NCBI RefSeq assembly: GCF_030504625.1
Contig: NZ_JAUKWH010000004.1
Location: 62,001 to 126,000, forward strand
Source of the DNA: Neisseria sp. MVDL19-042950
GTDB taxonomy: Bacteria > Pseudomonadota > Gammaproteobacteria > Burkholderiales > Neisseriaceae
DNA length: 64,000 nucleotides
Direction of reading: 5' to 3'
Made by a program: the position numbers and the translations under genes. The notes beneath the pieces were generated by a model. That model did not search any database. It was not told the DNA's origin and was given only the letters and a program-made list of their open reading frames with translations. Positions 17,472 through 26,765 of the stretch are shown here, in pieces (positions within the stretch are counted from its first letter, which is position 1; each line of letters begins with the position of its first letter).

Positions 17472-20282
17472 TCAATGCGCCTCTTCCCAATTCTCCCCCA
17501 CGCCCACTTCCGCCACCAACGGCACGCCCAGCATGCCGTCGGCTATACCTGCCATAATCTCGGGCAGTTTTGTTTTCACTAAATCCAGTTCCGATTCGGG
17601 CACTTCCAGCACCAGTTCGTCGTGCACTTGCATGATGAGTTTGCTTTGGAGGCCGTCTGAAATGAGCCAGTTGCGGACGGCGATCATGGCGCGTTTGATG
17701 AGGTCGGAGGCGGTACCTTGCATGGGGGCGTTGATGGCGGCGCGTTCGGCTCCGGCGCGGGCGTTGGCGTTTTTGTTGTGGATGTCGGGCAGGTAGAGGC
17801 GGCGGCCGAACAGGGTTTCTACGTAGCCTTGGGCGGCGGCCTGTTCTTTGGTGCGCTGCATGTAGTCGGCCACGCCGGGGTAGCGGGCGAAGTAGCGGTC
17901 GATGAAGTTTTTGGCGGAAAGGTTGTCGATGCCCAGCGATTTGGCGAGGCCGTATTGGCCCATGCCGTAGATGAGGCCGAAGTTGATGGTTTTGGCGTAG
18001 CGTCGCTGTTCGCTGCTGACGTTTTCTTGTGCGACGCCGAACACTTCGGCGGCGGTGCGGCGGTGGATGTCTTCACCGTTTTTAAAGGCTTCGATCAGGG
18101 TTTTGTCGCCGCTCAAATGCGCCATGATGCGCAACTCGATTTGGGAATAGTCGGCGGACACGATCACGCTGCCTGCGGGGGCGGTAAAGGCGCGGCGCAC
18201 GCGGCGGCCTTCTTCGGTGCGGATGGGGATGTTTTGCAGGTTGGGGTTGTTGCTGGCGAGACGGCCGGTAATGGCGACGGCTTGGGCGTAGGTGGTGTGC
18301 ACGCGGCCGGTGTGCGGGTTGATCATCTCGGGCAGTTTGTCGGTGTAGGTGGACTTGAGTTTGGCTAGACCACGGTTTTGTAAGATGATTTTGGGCAGCG
18401 GGTAGTCGAGCGCGAGTTGTTCGAGCACGGCTTCGTTGGTGGAAATGCCGCCGGACGCGGTTTTTTTCAGCCCTTTGGTGGGAATGCCCATTTTGTCGAA
18501 CAGGATTTCTTGTAGTTGTTTGGGCGAGTTGAGGTTGAAGGGCTGGCCTGCGGCTGCGTAGGCTTGCTGCTCCAGCGCCAGCAGTTGGGTGCCGATTTCG
18601 TGGCTTTGTTGGGCGAGTTCGCTTTTGTCGATGAGTACGCCGTTGCGTTCCATTTCAAACAGCACTTGGGCTACGGGCAGCTCCATGTTTTGATACATTT
18701 CAAGCTGTTTTTCGTCCATTTGTGCTTTCAGCCAGCCTTCGATACGCAGGGCGAAATCGGCATCTTGGGCGGCGTATTCGGTGGCTTGTTCCAGGCCGAC
18801 ATCGGCAAACGAAATCTGTTTGGCGCCTTTGCCGCACAGGGATTCGTAGGTGATGGTGGGCAGGCCGAGCCAGCGTTGGGAAAGTTCGTCGAGGCCGTGC
18901 CCCAAGTGGCTTTCGATGATGTAGGAAGCGAGCATGGCATCGCCGGCAATGCCGTTCAGGACAATGCTGTAGTTGGCGAAAATGTGCTGGTCGTATTTGA
19001 GGTTTTGGCCGATTTTTTTCAGACAGGCATTCTCCAAATGGGGTTTCAGACGGCCTAATACGTCTTGCAAATCAAGCTGTTCGGGCGCGGCAGTGGGCGT
19101 GTGGCCGAGCGGGATATACACGGCTTCTCCTGCCTTGAAAGCGATGCTGATGCCGACGAGCTGCGCTTCCATCGGGTTGAGGCTGGTGGTTTCGGTGTCG
19201 ATGCCGATGGTGTCGGCTTGCGACAATTTGCTCAGCAGGGCGGCGAATTGGGCTTCGGTGGTAACGGCTTGATAATCCAGCGTTGCAGGGGCTTGGGCTT
19301 TTTCAGGCAGCCTTTTTTCCCCAAGGGGACTTCCTTCGGTCGCATTCGGTCTCTCCGCTGCCAAGGCGGCTTGTTCGCCGATATGTGCCGCGCCAAACAA
19401 ATCGCCGTTGCCTTCGTGCATGCGCTCTTCGGCTTCTTTCAGCCAAGTGCGGAAGTTGAGGCGTTTGAATTCCACCGCCAGTTGCGACCATTTCGGCGTG
19501 GTGCGGCGCAGGCTTTCGAGGCCGTCTGAAAGATCGCCGTGCAAGTCCACATCGGTTTTGATGGTAACGAGTTGGTAAGAAAGGGGCAGTTGCGGCAGCG
19601 CGGCTTGCAGGTTTTCACCGACTTTGCCTTTGATTTCAGACGCATGGTCCATCACGTTTTGCAGCGTGCCGTATTGGTCCAGCCACTTGACGGCGGTTTT
19701 GGGGCCGCATTTGTCCACGCCCGGCACGTTGTCCACCTTGTCGCCGATTAAGGTCAGATAATCAATGATTTGGTCGGGGCGCACGCCGAATTTGTTTTTC
19801 ACGCCTTCGATGTCGAGCTTTTCGTTACTCATGGTGTTGACGAGGGTAACGTGCTCAGACACCAGCTGCGCCATGTCTTTGTCGCCGGTGGAAATCACCA
19901 CGTTCCAGCCCGCTTCCTCGCCTTGTTTGGCCAGCGTGCCGATCACGTCGTCGGCTTCCACATCCGGCACAATCAGCACCGGCCAGCCCATCAGCCGCAC
20001 CATTTCGGGCAACATTTCGGCCTGCGGGCGTAGTTCGTCGGGCATCGGCGGGCGCGTGGCTTTGTAGTCGGGATACATTTTGTGGCGGAAGTTTTCGCCC
20101 TTGGCATCAAGCACCACCGCGCAATAGTCGTGCACATAATCGGCACGCAGGCGGCGCAGCATGTTGAGCACGCCGTACAGCGCGCCGGTGGGCGTGCCGT
20201 CGGGCGCGGTAAGCGGTGCCATGGCGTGAAAAGCGCGGTAGAGGTAGGAAGAGCCGTCGACGAGGAGAAGGGTTTGGGACAT
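17472..20282 (-). CDS. polA: DNA polymerase I
   Basis: 936 aa, full length. Three domains are visible: the 5'-3' flap nuclease (residues 1 to about 290), the 3'-5' proofreading domain with an intact exo I motif (GIDTETTSLNP), and the family A polymerase with VSADYSQIELR, NFGLIYGMGQYGLA and the catalytic VHDELVLEV near the end. It removes RNA primers and fills gaps in replication and repair. There is an internal DUS near 17650 and another near 19520. Single gene, transcribed away from csbD. Confidence 0.96.
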   Translation of the reverse strand: MSQTLLLVDGSSYLYRAFHAMAPLTAPDGTPTGALYGVLNMLRRLRADYVHDYCAVVLDAKGENFRHKMYPDYKATRPPMPDELRPQAEMLPEMVRLMGWPVLIVPDVEADDVIGTLAKQGEEAGWNVVISTGDKDMAQLVSEHVTLVNTMSNEKLDIEGVKNKFGVRPDQIIDYLTLIGDKVDNVPGVDKCGPKTAVKWLDQYGTLQNVMDHASEIKGKVGENLQAALPQLPLSYQLVTIKTDVDLHGDLSDGLESLRRTTPKWSQLAVEFKRLNFRTWLKEAEERMHEGNGDLFGAAHIGEQAALAAERPNATEGSPLGEKRLPEKAQAPATLDYQAVTTEAQFAALLSKLSQADTIGIDTETTSLNPMEAQLVGISIAFKAGEAVYIPLGHTPTAAPEQLDLQDVLGRLKPHLENACLKKIGQNLKYDQHIFANYSIVLNGIAGDAMLASYIIESHLGHGLDELSQRWLGLPTITYESLCGKGAKQISFADVGLEQATEYAAQDADFALRIEGWLKAQMDEKQLEMYQNMELPVAQVLFEMERNGVLIDKSELAQQSHEIGTQLLALEQQAYAAAGQPFNLNSPKQLQEILFDKMGIPTKGLKKTASGGISTNEAVLEQLALDYPLPKIILQNRGLAKLKSTYTDKLPEMINPHTGRVHTTYAQAVAITGRLASNNPNLQNIPIRTEEGRRVRRAFTAPAGSVIVSADYSQIELRIMAHLSGDKTLIEAFKNGEDIHRRTAAEVFGVAQENVSSEQRRYAKTINFGLIYGMGQYGLAKSLGIDNLSAKNFIDRYFARYPGVADYMQRTKEQAAAQGYVETLFGRRLYLPDIHNKNANARAGAERAAINAPMQGTASDLIKRAMIAVRNWLISDGLQSKLIMQVHDELVLEVPESELDLVKTKLPEIMAGIADGMLGVPLVAEVGVGENWEEAH

Positions 20283-20388
20283 GGTATGAGGCCGTCTGAA
20301 AAGGTTATAGATGGGGGCATTATAAAGGATAAGGCTGTCTGTTTCAGACGGCCTTTGTTTAAAAAAAACGGTTTCGAAAGAAATAGAA

Positions 20389-20410
20389 AAGCCCGTCGGT
20401 GCGGGCTTGG
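20389..20410 (-). terminator. Terminator of the CsbD-family gene
   Basis: On the minus strand, GCCCGC and GCGGGC-type arms (AAGCCCGCACCGACGGGCTT) are followed by TTC and a T-rich stretch. Confidence 0.7.
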
Positions 20411-20439
20411 GTTGTTTAAATAATCTGCATGCGGAACAA

Positions 20440-20637
20440 TCAGTTGCCGTTCAGCCAGTCGTCAAGTTCTTTTTCGGCCCGCTCTTTGGTATAGCCGTAG
20501 CGCTCTTGGATTTTACCGGCCAGTTGGTCGCGTTTGCCTTCGGCGACTTTCCAGTCGTCATCAGTTAGTTTGCCCCATTTTTCTTTGGCTTTTCCGACAA
20601 ATTGTTCCCATTTTCCTTCGATTTGATCCCAATTCAT
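20440..20637 (-). CDS. CsbD-family small stress protein
   Basis: 65 aa from MNWDQIEGKWEQF; the start at 20637 is preceded by GAGAGGA at a normal distance, whereas a longer frame from 20673 has no such site. The sequence is a classic CsbD repeat (GKAKEKWGKLTDDD, GKRDQLAGKIQERYG), an abundant, hydrophilic helical protein of general stress responses. The next gene beyond the gap (DUF1328) is also a stress-type small protein. Confidence 0.9.
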   Translation of the reverse strand: MNWDQIEGKWEQFVGKAKEKWGKLTDDDWKVAEGKRDQLAGKIQERYGYTKERAEKELDDWLNGN

Positions 20638-21131
20638 ATCATCAATTCCTCTCTGAAATTTATCAATATTCAATATTTGAAATAACGCATTGTGCGTAAA
20701 GAAAAATTAAAGGTGCATCGGGCGGTTTTCAAGCAAAGTAAGGGCAATTTAACATCGTGAATGTAAAAAATTATGAAAATCAAAAAGTTAGTTTGATTTT
20801 TTCAAGACTTTTTACGAGGTTTCAATGTATGTTAGCAGAATGTATATGGGAGATTTTTATAAAAATGAAATAAAATCAAGTTGTTATGAAATTATTGTAT
20901 CAAGAGGAAAGCAATGGGCGGAACGATCGGCGGCTGTTTTTTCGATTATCATTAACAAACTTTGCCTGAATCGTAAAAACTATTTCAAATCATAATGTTG
21001 TGAAAATACGTGTAATTGGAGGGTTGCGGATGCTGTGTTAAGGTAAATGGCATTCCCTTGTTTCTACAAGAAAAAAGGGATTATGCAGTAAGGGTGCTGC
21101 AATCATTTTATTTAATAAAAAAGGAAAAGCC
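20638..21131. other. AT-rich intergenic region
   Basis: About 490 nt with no normal-sized gene. A 13-codon frame at 20914-20955 (MGGTIGGCFFDYH) is preceded by AAGAGGAAAGCA, a good ribosome site, so a leader peptide is conceivable. A sequence GATTATCATTA at about 20944 resembles half of a Fur operator. The rest shows only AT-rich promoter-like DNA, including the leader of the DUF1328 gene. Confidence 0.35.
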
Positions 21132-21290
21132 ATGTTACGTTACTCTGTAATCTTTTTTATCATTGCGATTGTTGCCGGTGTCTTGGGTTTTGGCGGTATC
21201 GCAGGCAGTGCCGCGGGTATTGCGAAGATTTTGTTTATCGGCTTTTTGATTTTGGCGGTGTTGTCGTTAATTTTCGGCCGTAAAAGATAA
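21132..21290 (+). CDS. DUF1328-family small membrane protein (YtjA-like)
   Basis: 52 aa. [19 protein letters not shown] starts the first of two hydrophobic helices; the Gly/Ala-rich hinge [14 protein letters not shown] and terminal GRKR are diagnostic of DUF1328. A strong ribosome site (AAAAAGGAAAAGCC) precedes the ATG. Function is unknown across the family, but these proteins are often stress-induced in enterobacteria. An inverted-DUS terminator follows. Confidence 0.88.
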   Translation: MLRYSVIFFIIAIVAGVLGFGGIAGSAAGIAKILFIGFLILAVLSLIFGRKR

Positions 21291-21348
21291 AAAGTCGGAT
21301 CAAGTAAGTTATAGGTTTATTGATAGTTTGGTATGAACCGATAAGCTA

Positions 21349-21382
21349 AGAGGCCGTCTGAAAAGTTTTCAGACGGCCTCTC
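21349..21382. terminator. Inverted-DUS terminator
   Basis: AGAGGCCGTCTGAAAA directly abuts its inverted copy, giving a near-perfect hairpin between the DUF1328 gene and the convergent L,D-transpeptidase-like gene. Confidence 0.8.
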
Positions 21383-21438
21383 GTGATTTATGGGCTGTAA
21401 TCTTCCCGAGATGCTGCCGCTCCCCGGAAGGGGGAGAA

Positions 21439-21858
21439 TCAGCGCACTTCCAAAACAAAATACGCCTTCAATTTTTCGTATACGTCATTATTAACATTGA
21501 TGCAGCCGTTGGTCATGATGCGGTCTTTAATATTGGGAGAGGCAATCCGCTCCATGCGGCGTTCTTCCGGTTTGAGCGTCCACACCCTGTGAACGGCAAA
21601 CATAAAATCGTTTTCTTCTTTGAATTTCATCACGTCGCCGCCGTAACCGCGCCAGTTGGTTTTGACGATGTTCAGGTCAAACGTGCCTTTCGGCGTGGTT
21701 TTGCCGATTAAAACAGGATGGCAGCGGTTGTCTTCAAGGCAGATTTCGGCTCTGTCGGTATAAACAACGGCTTTACGCTTTTTCAAATACTGAATGCTGC
21801 CGGCTTGAGCAGCAAAACTCAAGCCGAGCAGCATTGCGAATACTGCAAGTTTTTTCAT
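21439..21858 (-). CDS. L,D-transpeptidase-like (YkuD) periplasmic protein
   Basis: 139 aa with a signal peptide (1-19, cut after AQA). The YkuD signature is present in reduced form: TTPKGTF at 54-60, a candidate catalytic His at 90 (FAVHRVW) and the catalytic Cys at 119 within TNGCINV. Such enzymes make or trim peptidoglycan cross-links or attach lipoproteins to the wall. It is small for the family and lacks a LysM or other wall-binding domain. It starts 6 nt after the stop of the upstream BamE-like lipoprotein gene, so the two form an operon. Confidence 0.75.
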   Translation of the reverse strand: MKKLAVFAMLLGLSFAAQAGSIQYLKKRKAVVYTDRAEICLEDNRCHPVLIGKTTPKGTFDLNIVKTNWRGYGGDVMKFKEENDFMFAVHRVWTLKPEERRMERIASPNIKDRIMTNGCINVNNDVYEKLKAYFVLEVR

Positions 21859-21864
21859 TGCAGG

Positions 21865-22326
21865 TTATTGGCGGATACGCTTCGGAGAAGTTTCCACTTC
21901 GCGGATAATCACTTCGCGCACGGGTTCTTTCTCTTTCGGGCCGCAACCTTCAGGCAGCCAGAAGAAGCTTTGGGCGTTCATTTTTTTGTCAAACAGAATT
22001 TTGTATTGACAGGTTTTGTGTTCGCCGTTTTCACGGTAGTTGAATAAGTAATCCCATTCGCGAACGCCATACAAACCTTCGTTGAAGTGCGGGCGGCCAA
22101 TCAGGTTGTAGATTTGGTCTTTGTTCATGCCGGCTTCGATTTGACGAACGTTGTCCCAGTTCGGCCAAGAACCGTGTTGCGTACCGCTATGGCGGAATGT
22201 GGTTTTTTCAGGATTCGGCCATACCGGATTGTCGGTAGTACCTTCTTTGCTTACTTTGCTCAAGTTACCGCATGCGGCCAAAGCCAACGCAGCAGCTAAA
22301 GGTAAAATCAGGGCAGACAGTTTCAT
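21865..22326 (-). CDS. Outer-membrane lipoprotein with SmpA/OmlA (BamE-like) fold
   Basis: 153 aa. The lipobox LAAC gives a lipidated Cys at residue 19. The middle (QIEAGMNKDQIYNLIGRPHFNEGLYGVREWDYLFNY pattern, about 63-98) is the BamE/SmpA motif that pairs a helix with a short beta-meander. BamE itself helps the barrel assembly machinery; several neisserial paralogues of this fold exist, so whether this one is the Bam subunit is uncertain. It is first in a two-gene operon with the transpeptidase-like gene. Confidence 0.75.
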   Translation of the reverse strand: MKLSALILPLAAALALAACGNLSKVSKEGTTDNPVWPNPEKTTFRHSGTQHGSWPNWDNVRQIEAGMNKDQIYNLIGRPHFNEGLYGVREWDYLFNYRENGEHKTCQYKILFDKKMNAQSFFWLPEGCGPKEKEPVREVIIREVETSPKRIRQ

Positions 22327-22391
22327 GGAAAATCCTTTCTCTTATCTTATCTCAGGAGGCCGCCCGTTTTCAGACGGCCTGATTCGGTTTT

Positions 22392-23687
22392 TTACCACTG
22401 GTAGCCGATGCTGCCACCCCAGTTAACGTCTTTGCGGGTATTCACACCCACACCCAACTTGGTCGACCATTTGTTGTTGTCGGAGTTGGTTGCATAGCCG
22501 ATAGCCAAGGCTTGTTGGTTTTTGTAACCACCCACCGCAGCAGACACCAAGCTCTTACCGGCTTCGTTAGGACGTTGCAGGAAGCTGATTGCAGTTGCTC
22601 CTGCGATACCGGCACGTAAGTCTTTATCGATGTCGCCGATACGGTTGTTCAGAGTGTTGAATTGGTTGTTTTGGATTTGCAGAACGCTATACAGTTGGCT
22701 GCCGTTGATGGCATCAGTGCTGGTAGAGGTAATGCGGCCAGCACCTACGTTGGTAAGTGTGCGTTCAACACCGGGAGCACCAATACTTACAGTACCGATT
22801 GGGCTATTACCGGCAAAACCGCCGTATGTTACGCCACCGACAGTAGCACTATTAGTTCCAACTGCTGCTTCAGTAACAGAATTGCTGCCCAAAGCGACGG
22901 AGAAGGCATCTTTAGCATTGGCACCGACACCGATTGCTACCGAGTCGGCACCGCTGGCTTGTGCGCCGGTACCGTTGGCAATACTGTTCGCAGCAGTTGC
23001 TTTGGCACCGCGGCCGACAGCAATCGAATTAGATGCGCTGGCAGAAGCATTGTTACCTTGGGCGATAGATCCCAAACCGCTTGCTTTAGCACCGGCACCA
23101 ATGCCGACCGATGCAATACCGCTGGATTCCGCCCGAGTACCGAAAGCAATAGAAGAGTGGGCCGAGGCTTTGGCACCACTGCCTATCGCGGTACTATGTG
23201 TACCAGAAGCAGTAGCATTTGCGCCGAAGCTATTGGCAGATTCTGCCATTGACTTAGCATTGGTACCTATAGCAGTGCTTTGACCGCCTTTCGCATGTGA
23301 TTGGCGACCGAGCGCGGTTGTAGCGTTACCTTCGGCTTTAGATTGATGGCCGATTGCGGTAGCTTCTTTCCCTTCCGTTTTTGCGCTGGAACCGACACTT
23401 ACCGAAGCGTCTGCGGGAGTGCCGTCTTTACTAGGATTATTTGACGAATTAACACCAATAGATACAGAACCAATACCAGTGGAAGAGGAGTTCGCACCGA
23501 TCGCAATGGCGTTTGCGCCAGTTGCTCCATTACTGGCTTTATTGCCTGCAATAGTACTATTGATACTTACATAGCTAGCAGTTGCAGCTTGTGCATATGG
23601 AATGAGAGCCATTAAGCCAGCAGCAACAGAAACAGCTAGCAAATTGGGCTTTAAATTATTTTGAATAACTTTATTTTTGCGGTTCAT
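22392..23687 (-). CDS. Trimeric autotransporter adhesin (YadA-like), compact
   Basis: 431 aa from MNRKNKV at 23687, set by GGGAGATAGTC just upstream; a longer frame adds 23 implausible residues. An extended signal peptide ends near PYAQA (34). Residues about 40-300 are YadA-head repeats of the AIG.GA.A type (for example NSIAVGRGAKATA). A neck (TDAINGSQLY) leads almost directly to the membrane anchor, which ends GVGVNTRKDVNWGGSIGYQW. There is almost no coiled-coil stalk, so the head would sit close to the membrane. It trimerises in the outer membrane and likely mediates adhesion. The tandem head repeats can gain or lose units by recombination. Confidence 0.88.
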   Translation of the reverse strand: MNRKNKVIQNNLKPNLLAVSVAAGLMALIPYAQAATASYVSINSTIAGNKASNGATGANAIAIGANSSSTGIGSVSIGVNSSNNPSKDGTPADASVSVGSSAKTEGKEATAIGHQSKAEGNATTALGRQSHAKGGQSTAIGTNAKSMAESANSFGANATASGTHSTAIGSGAKASAHSSIAFGTRAESSGIASVGIGAGAKASGLGSIAQGNNASASASNSIAVGRGAKATAANSIANGTGAQASGADSVAIGVGANAKDAFSVALGSNSVTEAAVGTNSATVGGVTYGGFAGNSPIGTVSIGAPGVERTLTNVGAGRITSTSTDAINGSQLYSVLQIQNNQFNTLNNRIGDIDKDLRAGIAGATAISFLQRPNEAGKSLVSAAVGGYKNQQALAIGYATNSDNNKWSTKLGVGVNTRKDVNWGGSIGYQW

Positions 23688-24162
23688 GACTATCTCCCAA
23701 ACAAGTATCAACGCCAGCCTCAATTCCGCTTCTGCTGCGTAGCTATATTCCCGCAATCTGCTGAATAAGCTGTGTTTGATACAGTTGTAAATTAATTAAA
23801 CATTTGGAACCCAGTGAAGCAGCTCCCACAAACTGAGGCCTACTTAAACAGGGCCTGTTTTGTGCAGCATTAACAACATAATATAGCTTTACAGAATTTT
23901 GTCCAAAGTAAAATTGAACAGGCCGAGTGTTGGATTAAGGGGTATTTTCGATAATCGAAAAAATGTGAATTTAAAGATATAGTAAATATAGTAATAATTA
24001 TTACATTTTGTATTTACTTTTTGCAAACTATATGAAAACTAAAATTTACAGATTTTTAATATAGAAAATAAAAATCATGCAAAAATTAATAAAAAAAGAC
24101 GGGCTAAGTATTTTTTGTGTTAAATACTCAAATCTCAGAATAGTAATATTAAGTTCGTTTAG
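23688..24162. other. AT-rich upstream region of the trimeric autotransporter
   Basis: 475 nt between the autotransporter start and the stop of the upstream histidine phosphatase gene. Very AT-rich, with no open frame worth calling. I looked for simple tandem repeats that could phase-vary expression and found none. It likely holds the adhesin promoter. Confidence 0.4.
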
Positions 24163-24825
24163 CTATGAATAATGCATATTGAGGGATATAATATGCCACT
24201 TCCCGTCGTGAAAGTCCAGCCTTAAAACTGTTGCATTTTGTACACTTTGGTAAAGTATAGCGGTCGGATTTATACTTTTCAGCAGTGCGGTAATAGCCAT
24301 GCCGTGCGACACCATAAGCACCCGTTCATTTTTATGCGAATGAAATAAAATCTTTTCCATGCCCTGTTTCAAACGCCGGATAAATGCTTCTTCTGTTTCT
24401 GCCAAACCCAGCGGGTCAAGCTCGCTAACACTTTCTGCCAGCATGTTGTAGCGTCCGTGCCGGTATTGTTCCAACCATGTGTCTACATCAGGCAAACCAC
24501 GGTGTGTCGCAATGGTTTGATGGACTTTTTGTACAAATTCACCCTCAAAACCGCCGAAACAATATTCACGCAGCTCCTCAATAGTATTCAGGGGCAGGTT
24601 TTCTTGTCCTTTGGCTGACAAAATCAAATGGGCGGTTTCGACGGCACGGGGGCTGGTGCTGCTGAAAGCGGCATCGAAATCTACCTTGCCGCGCAGGGTG
24701 TATCCAAGTTGTGTGGCGGCTTCCCTGCCTTCTGCGGTGAGCGGGGAATCACTCCAACCTTGCAGGCGGCCCAAGGTATTGAATACGGTTTTGCCGTGGC
24801 GGACAAGATAAAGCTGTAAGGTCAT
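24163..24825 (-). CDS. Histidine phosphatase family protein
   Basis: 220 aa. The phosphohistidine motif LVRHGKT (RHG at 9-11) and second catalytic His in VSHGMA place it in the phosphoglycerate mutase/acid phosphatase superfamily, closest in layout to GpmB-type phosphatases. An active phosphatase rather than a mutase is likely, substrate unknown. It is upstream of the adhesin gene on the same strand but 475 nt away. Confidence 0.8.
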   Translation of the reverse strand: MTLQLYLVRHGKTVFNTLGRLQGWSDSPLTAEGREAATQLGYTLRGKVDFDAAFSSTSPRAVETAHLILSAKGQENLPLNTIEELREYCFGGFEGEFVQKVHQTIATHRGLPDVDTWLEQYRHGRYNMLAESVSELDPLGLAETEEAFIRRLKQGMEKILFHSHKNERVLMVSHGMAITALLKSINPTAILYQSVQNATVLRLDFHDGKWHIISLNMHYS

Positions 24826-25017
24826 GGAAAAATCCTTATATTCGAAAGATCGGGTAAATTCGATGGTTGGAGGCCGTCTGAAAAGAAAAGTGCAAAAAAT
24901 AATTTTAACTCAAGTGATAGATGTAATATGATGTTGTTTTGGCCGAGAGTTAAAATGTTGCCGGCAATGCCGGAAATGTTTGATTTGGCGCAAACGCAAG
25001 GCTAACTGCCACCTAAC

Positions 25018-25036
25018 TTTTACCATTGAGGTAAAA
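25018..25036. promoter_or_regulatory. Palindrome in the pyrD promoter region
   Basis: TTTTACC-ATTGA-GGTAAAA is a perfect inverted repeat 38 nt before the pyrD ATG, overlapping a possible -10 (TAAAAT). It could be an operator or a start-region hairpin. Confidence 0.3.
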
Positions 25037-25074
25037 TAGTAATCCACAAAAAAATCTAAAACGGCTTAATCACC

Positions 25075-26091
25075 ATGTATTCTTTTATCCGCCCTTTCTT
25101 ATTTAAAACCGATCCTGAAAAAGCCCACAATTTTGCGCTTTCAGGTTTAAACAGTGCCTATAAACTCGGATTGTTGCCCAAAGTCAACCATCAAACCTGC
25201 CCGGTTAAGTTGATGGGGCTTGACCTGCCCAACCCTGTGGGGCTGGCGGCCGGTATGGATAAAAACGGGGAATATATTGATGCCTTGGCCGCATTAGGAT
25301 TCGGCTTTATCGAAGTGGGCACGGTAACACCGCGTCCCCAGCACGGCAATCCGCAGCCGCGTTTGTTCCGTGTGCCGGAACATCAGGCGGTTATTAACCG
25401 TATGGGGTTTAATAACCACGGTATTGATGCCATGGTTAAAAATATTCAGAACAGCCGTTACAGCGGCGTGCTCGGCATCAACATCGGTAAAAATGCCGAT
25501 ACCCCCATAGAGAAGGCAGCGGAAGATTATTTGATCTGCTTGGAAAAGGCCTATGCCTACGCGAGCTACATCGCGGTAAATATTTCTTCTCCCAACACCA
25601 AAAATCTGCGCGCATTGCAAGGCAGCGACGAACTGAGTGCATTGCTTGAAGCCTTGAAAAACAAACAAGCGCGTCTTGCCGCCATTCACCGCCGTTATGT
25701 GCCGCTGGCAGTAAAAATCGCTCCGGATCTAGATGAAGCCCAAATCGCCGATATTGCACATGTGGCGGTGCAAACCGAAATGGACGGTATTATCGCCACC
25801 AATACGACAATCGATAAAGCAGCGCTCGGCCAACATACGCTTGCAGGAGAGCAGGGCGGCTTGAGCGGCTTGCCGGTACGCGAGAAAAGCAATCGGGTAT
25901 TGAAACTTTTGGTGGCGCACCTTGAAGGCAAACTGCCCGTAATCGGTGTGGGTGGCATTATGAGCGGTGAAGATGCGGTTGAGAAAATGCGTTTGGGTGC
26001 GGCTGCCGTTCAAGTGTATAGCGGCATGATATATGCCGGCCCTGAGCTGGTGAAAGAATGTATCCGTGCTTGCTGTGCGGCAAAAGGATAA
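25075..26091 (+). CDS. pyrD: Dihydroorotate dehydrogenase (quinone), class 2
   Basis: 338 aa, full length. The N-terminal helical membrane-association segment (MYSFIRPFLFKTDPEKAHN) marks the quinone-linked class 2 enzyme. FMN and substrate signatures follow: GLAAGMDKNGEY, GFGFIEVGTVTPRPQ.GN, the catalytic-Ser region NISSPNTKNLR, and GVGGI...A near the C-terminus. It oxidises dihydroorotate to orotate in pyrimidine synthesis, passing electrons to the respiratory quinone pool. Standalone gene with an AT-rich promoter. Confidence 0.96.
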   Translation: MYSFIRPFLFKTDPEKAHNFALSGLNSAYKLGLLPKVNHQTCPVKLMGLDLPNPVGLAAGMDKNGEYIDALAALGFGFIEVGTVTPRPQHGNPQPRLFRVPEHQAVINRMGFNNHGIDAMVKNIQNSRYSGVLGINIGKNADTPIEKAAEDYLICLEKAYAYASYIAVNISSPNTKNLRALQGSDELSALLEALKNKQARLAAIHRRYVPLAVKIAPDLDEAQIADIAHVAVQTEMDGIIATNTTIDKAALGQHTLAGEQGGLSGLPVREKSNRVLKLLVAHLEGKLPVIGVGGIMSGEDAVEKMRLGAAAVQVYSGMIYAGPELVKECIRACCAAKG

Positions 26092-26365
26092 CGGAACGGG
26101 TATTTTTAATGGCATTTTGTATACAGCCGCTATGTTCAAACCGATTTGAGCATAGCGGCTGTGTGTATTGGCGGTTCAAGCATTTAATTTTGTGATGATA
26201 TGCATGTGCCTGCGGTGTTGCCGTGCTTTGCACTGCATTCATACCAACGTCGATTTTACAAAGGCCGGAGGCCGTCTGAAAAATACCGGTTGGTTGTTAC
26301 TTTAGCCTGATAACGGCAACAGCCTGAAAACACGTGGTTTTCAGGCTGTCGTAAAGCAAGCGGAA

Positions 26366-26674
26366 TCAATAATCGATGTGCGAAGACAAAATTTTGCCGT
26401 TGCGGGCATCGATAATGACATCATATTCTCTGCCGTCTTTGGTAATCAAGTCGACATCGTAATGTGCGCCGCGGTAACGGCTCATGTCGAAATCAACTTC
26501 TTTGATGTAGGCATTGGGAAATTTTTTTAACGCGGCTTTGGCTGCGGCATCATGGGTAATGTATTTGCCCGGGTTTTGATGCAGGTAATAATCATCGTCG
26601 GCCATGACGGGCGCGGCAGCAACTGCGAAAACGGAAGCCAGCAGGACGGCGATGGTTTTATTCAGGTTTAACAT
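26366..26674 (-). CDS. Secreted PepSY-domain protein
   Basis: 102 aa from MLNLNKT at 26674, supported by AAGGATACCGTT upstream. A signal peptide ends at PVMA (25). The rest is a single PepSY domain: ITHDAAAKAALKKFPNAYIKEVD..., then YDVDLITKDGREYDVIIDARNGKIL. Free-standing PepSY proteins are small periplasmic proteins, often proposed as protease inhibitors or metal-response partners; no function can be assigned here. Convergent with pyrD. Confidence 0.82.
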   Translation of the reverse strand: MLNLNKTIAVLLASVFAVAAAPVMADDDYYLHQNPGKYITHDAAAKAALKKFPNAYIKEVDFDMSRYRGAHYDVDLITKDGREYDVIIDARNGKILSSHIDY

Positions 26675-26765
26675 AACGGTATCCTTTTTAAGCCATTTAA
26701 AATAAGAAATCTCTGTCCCGATGTTTTTATTGTATGTCGGTACCATTAGCTAAAAATTAGCCCGC

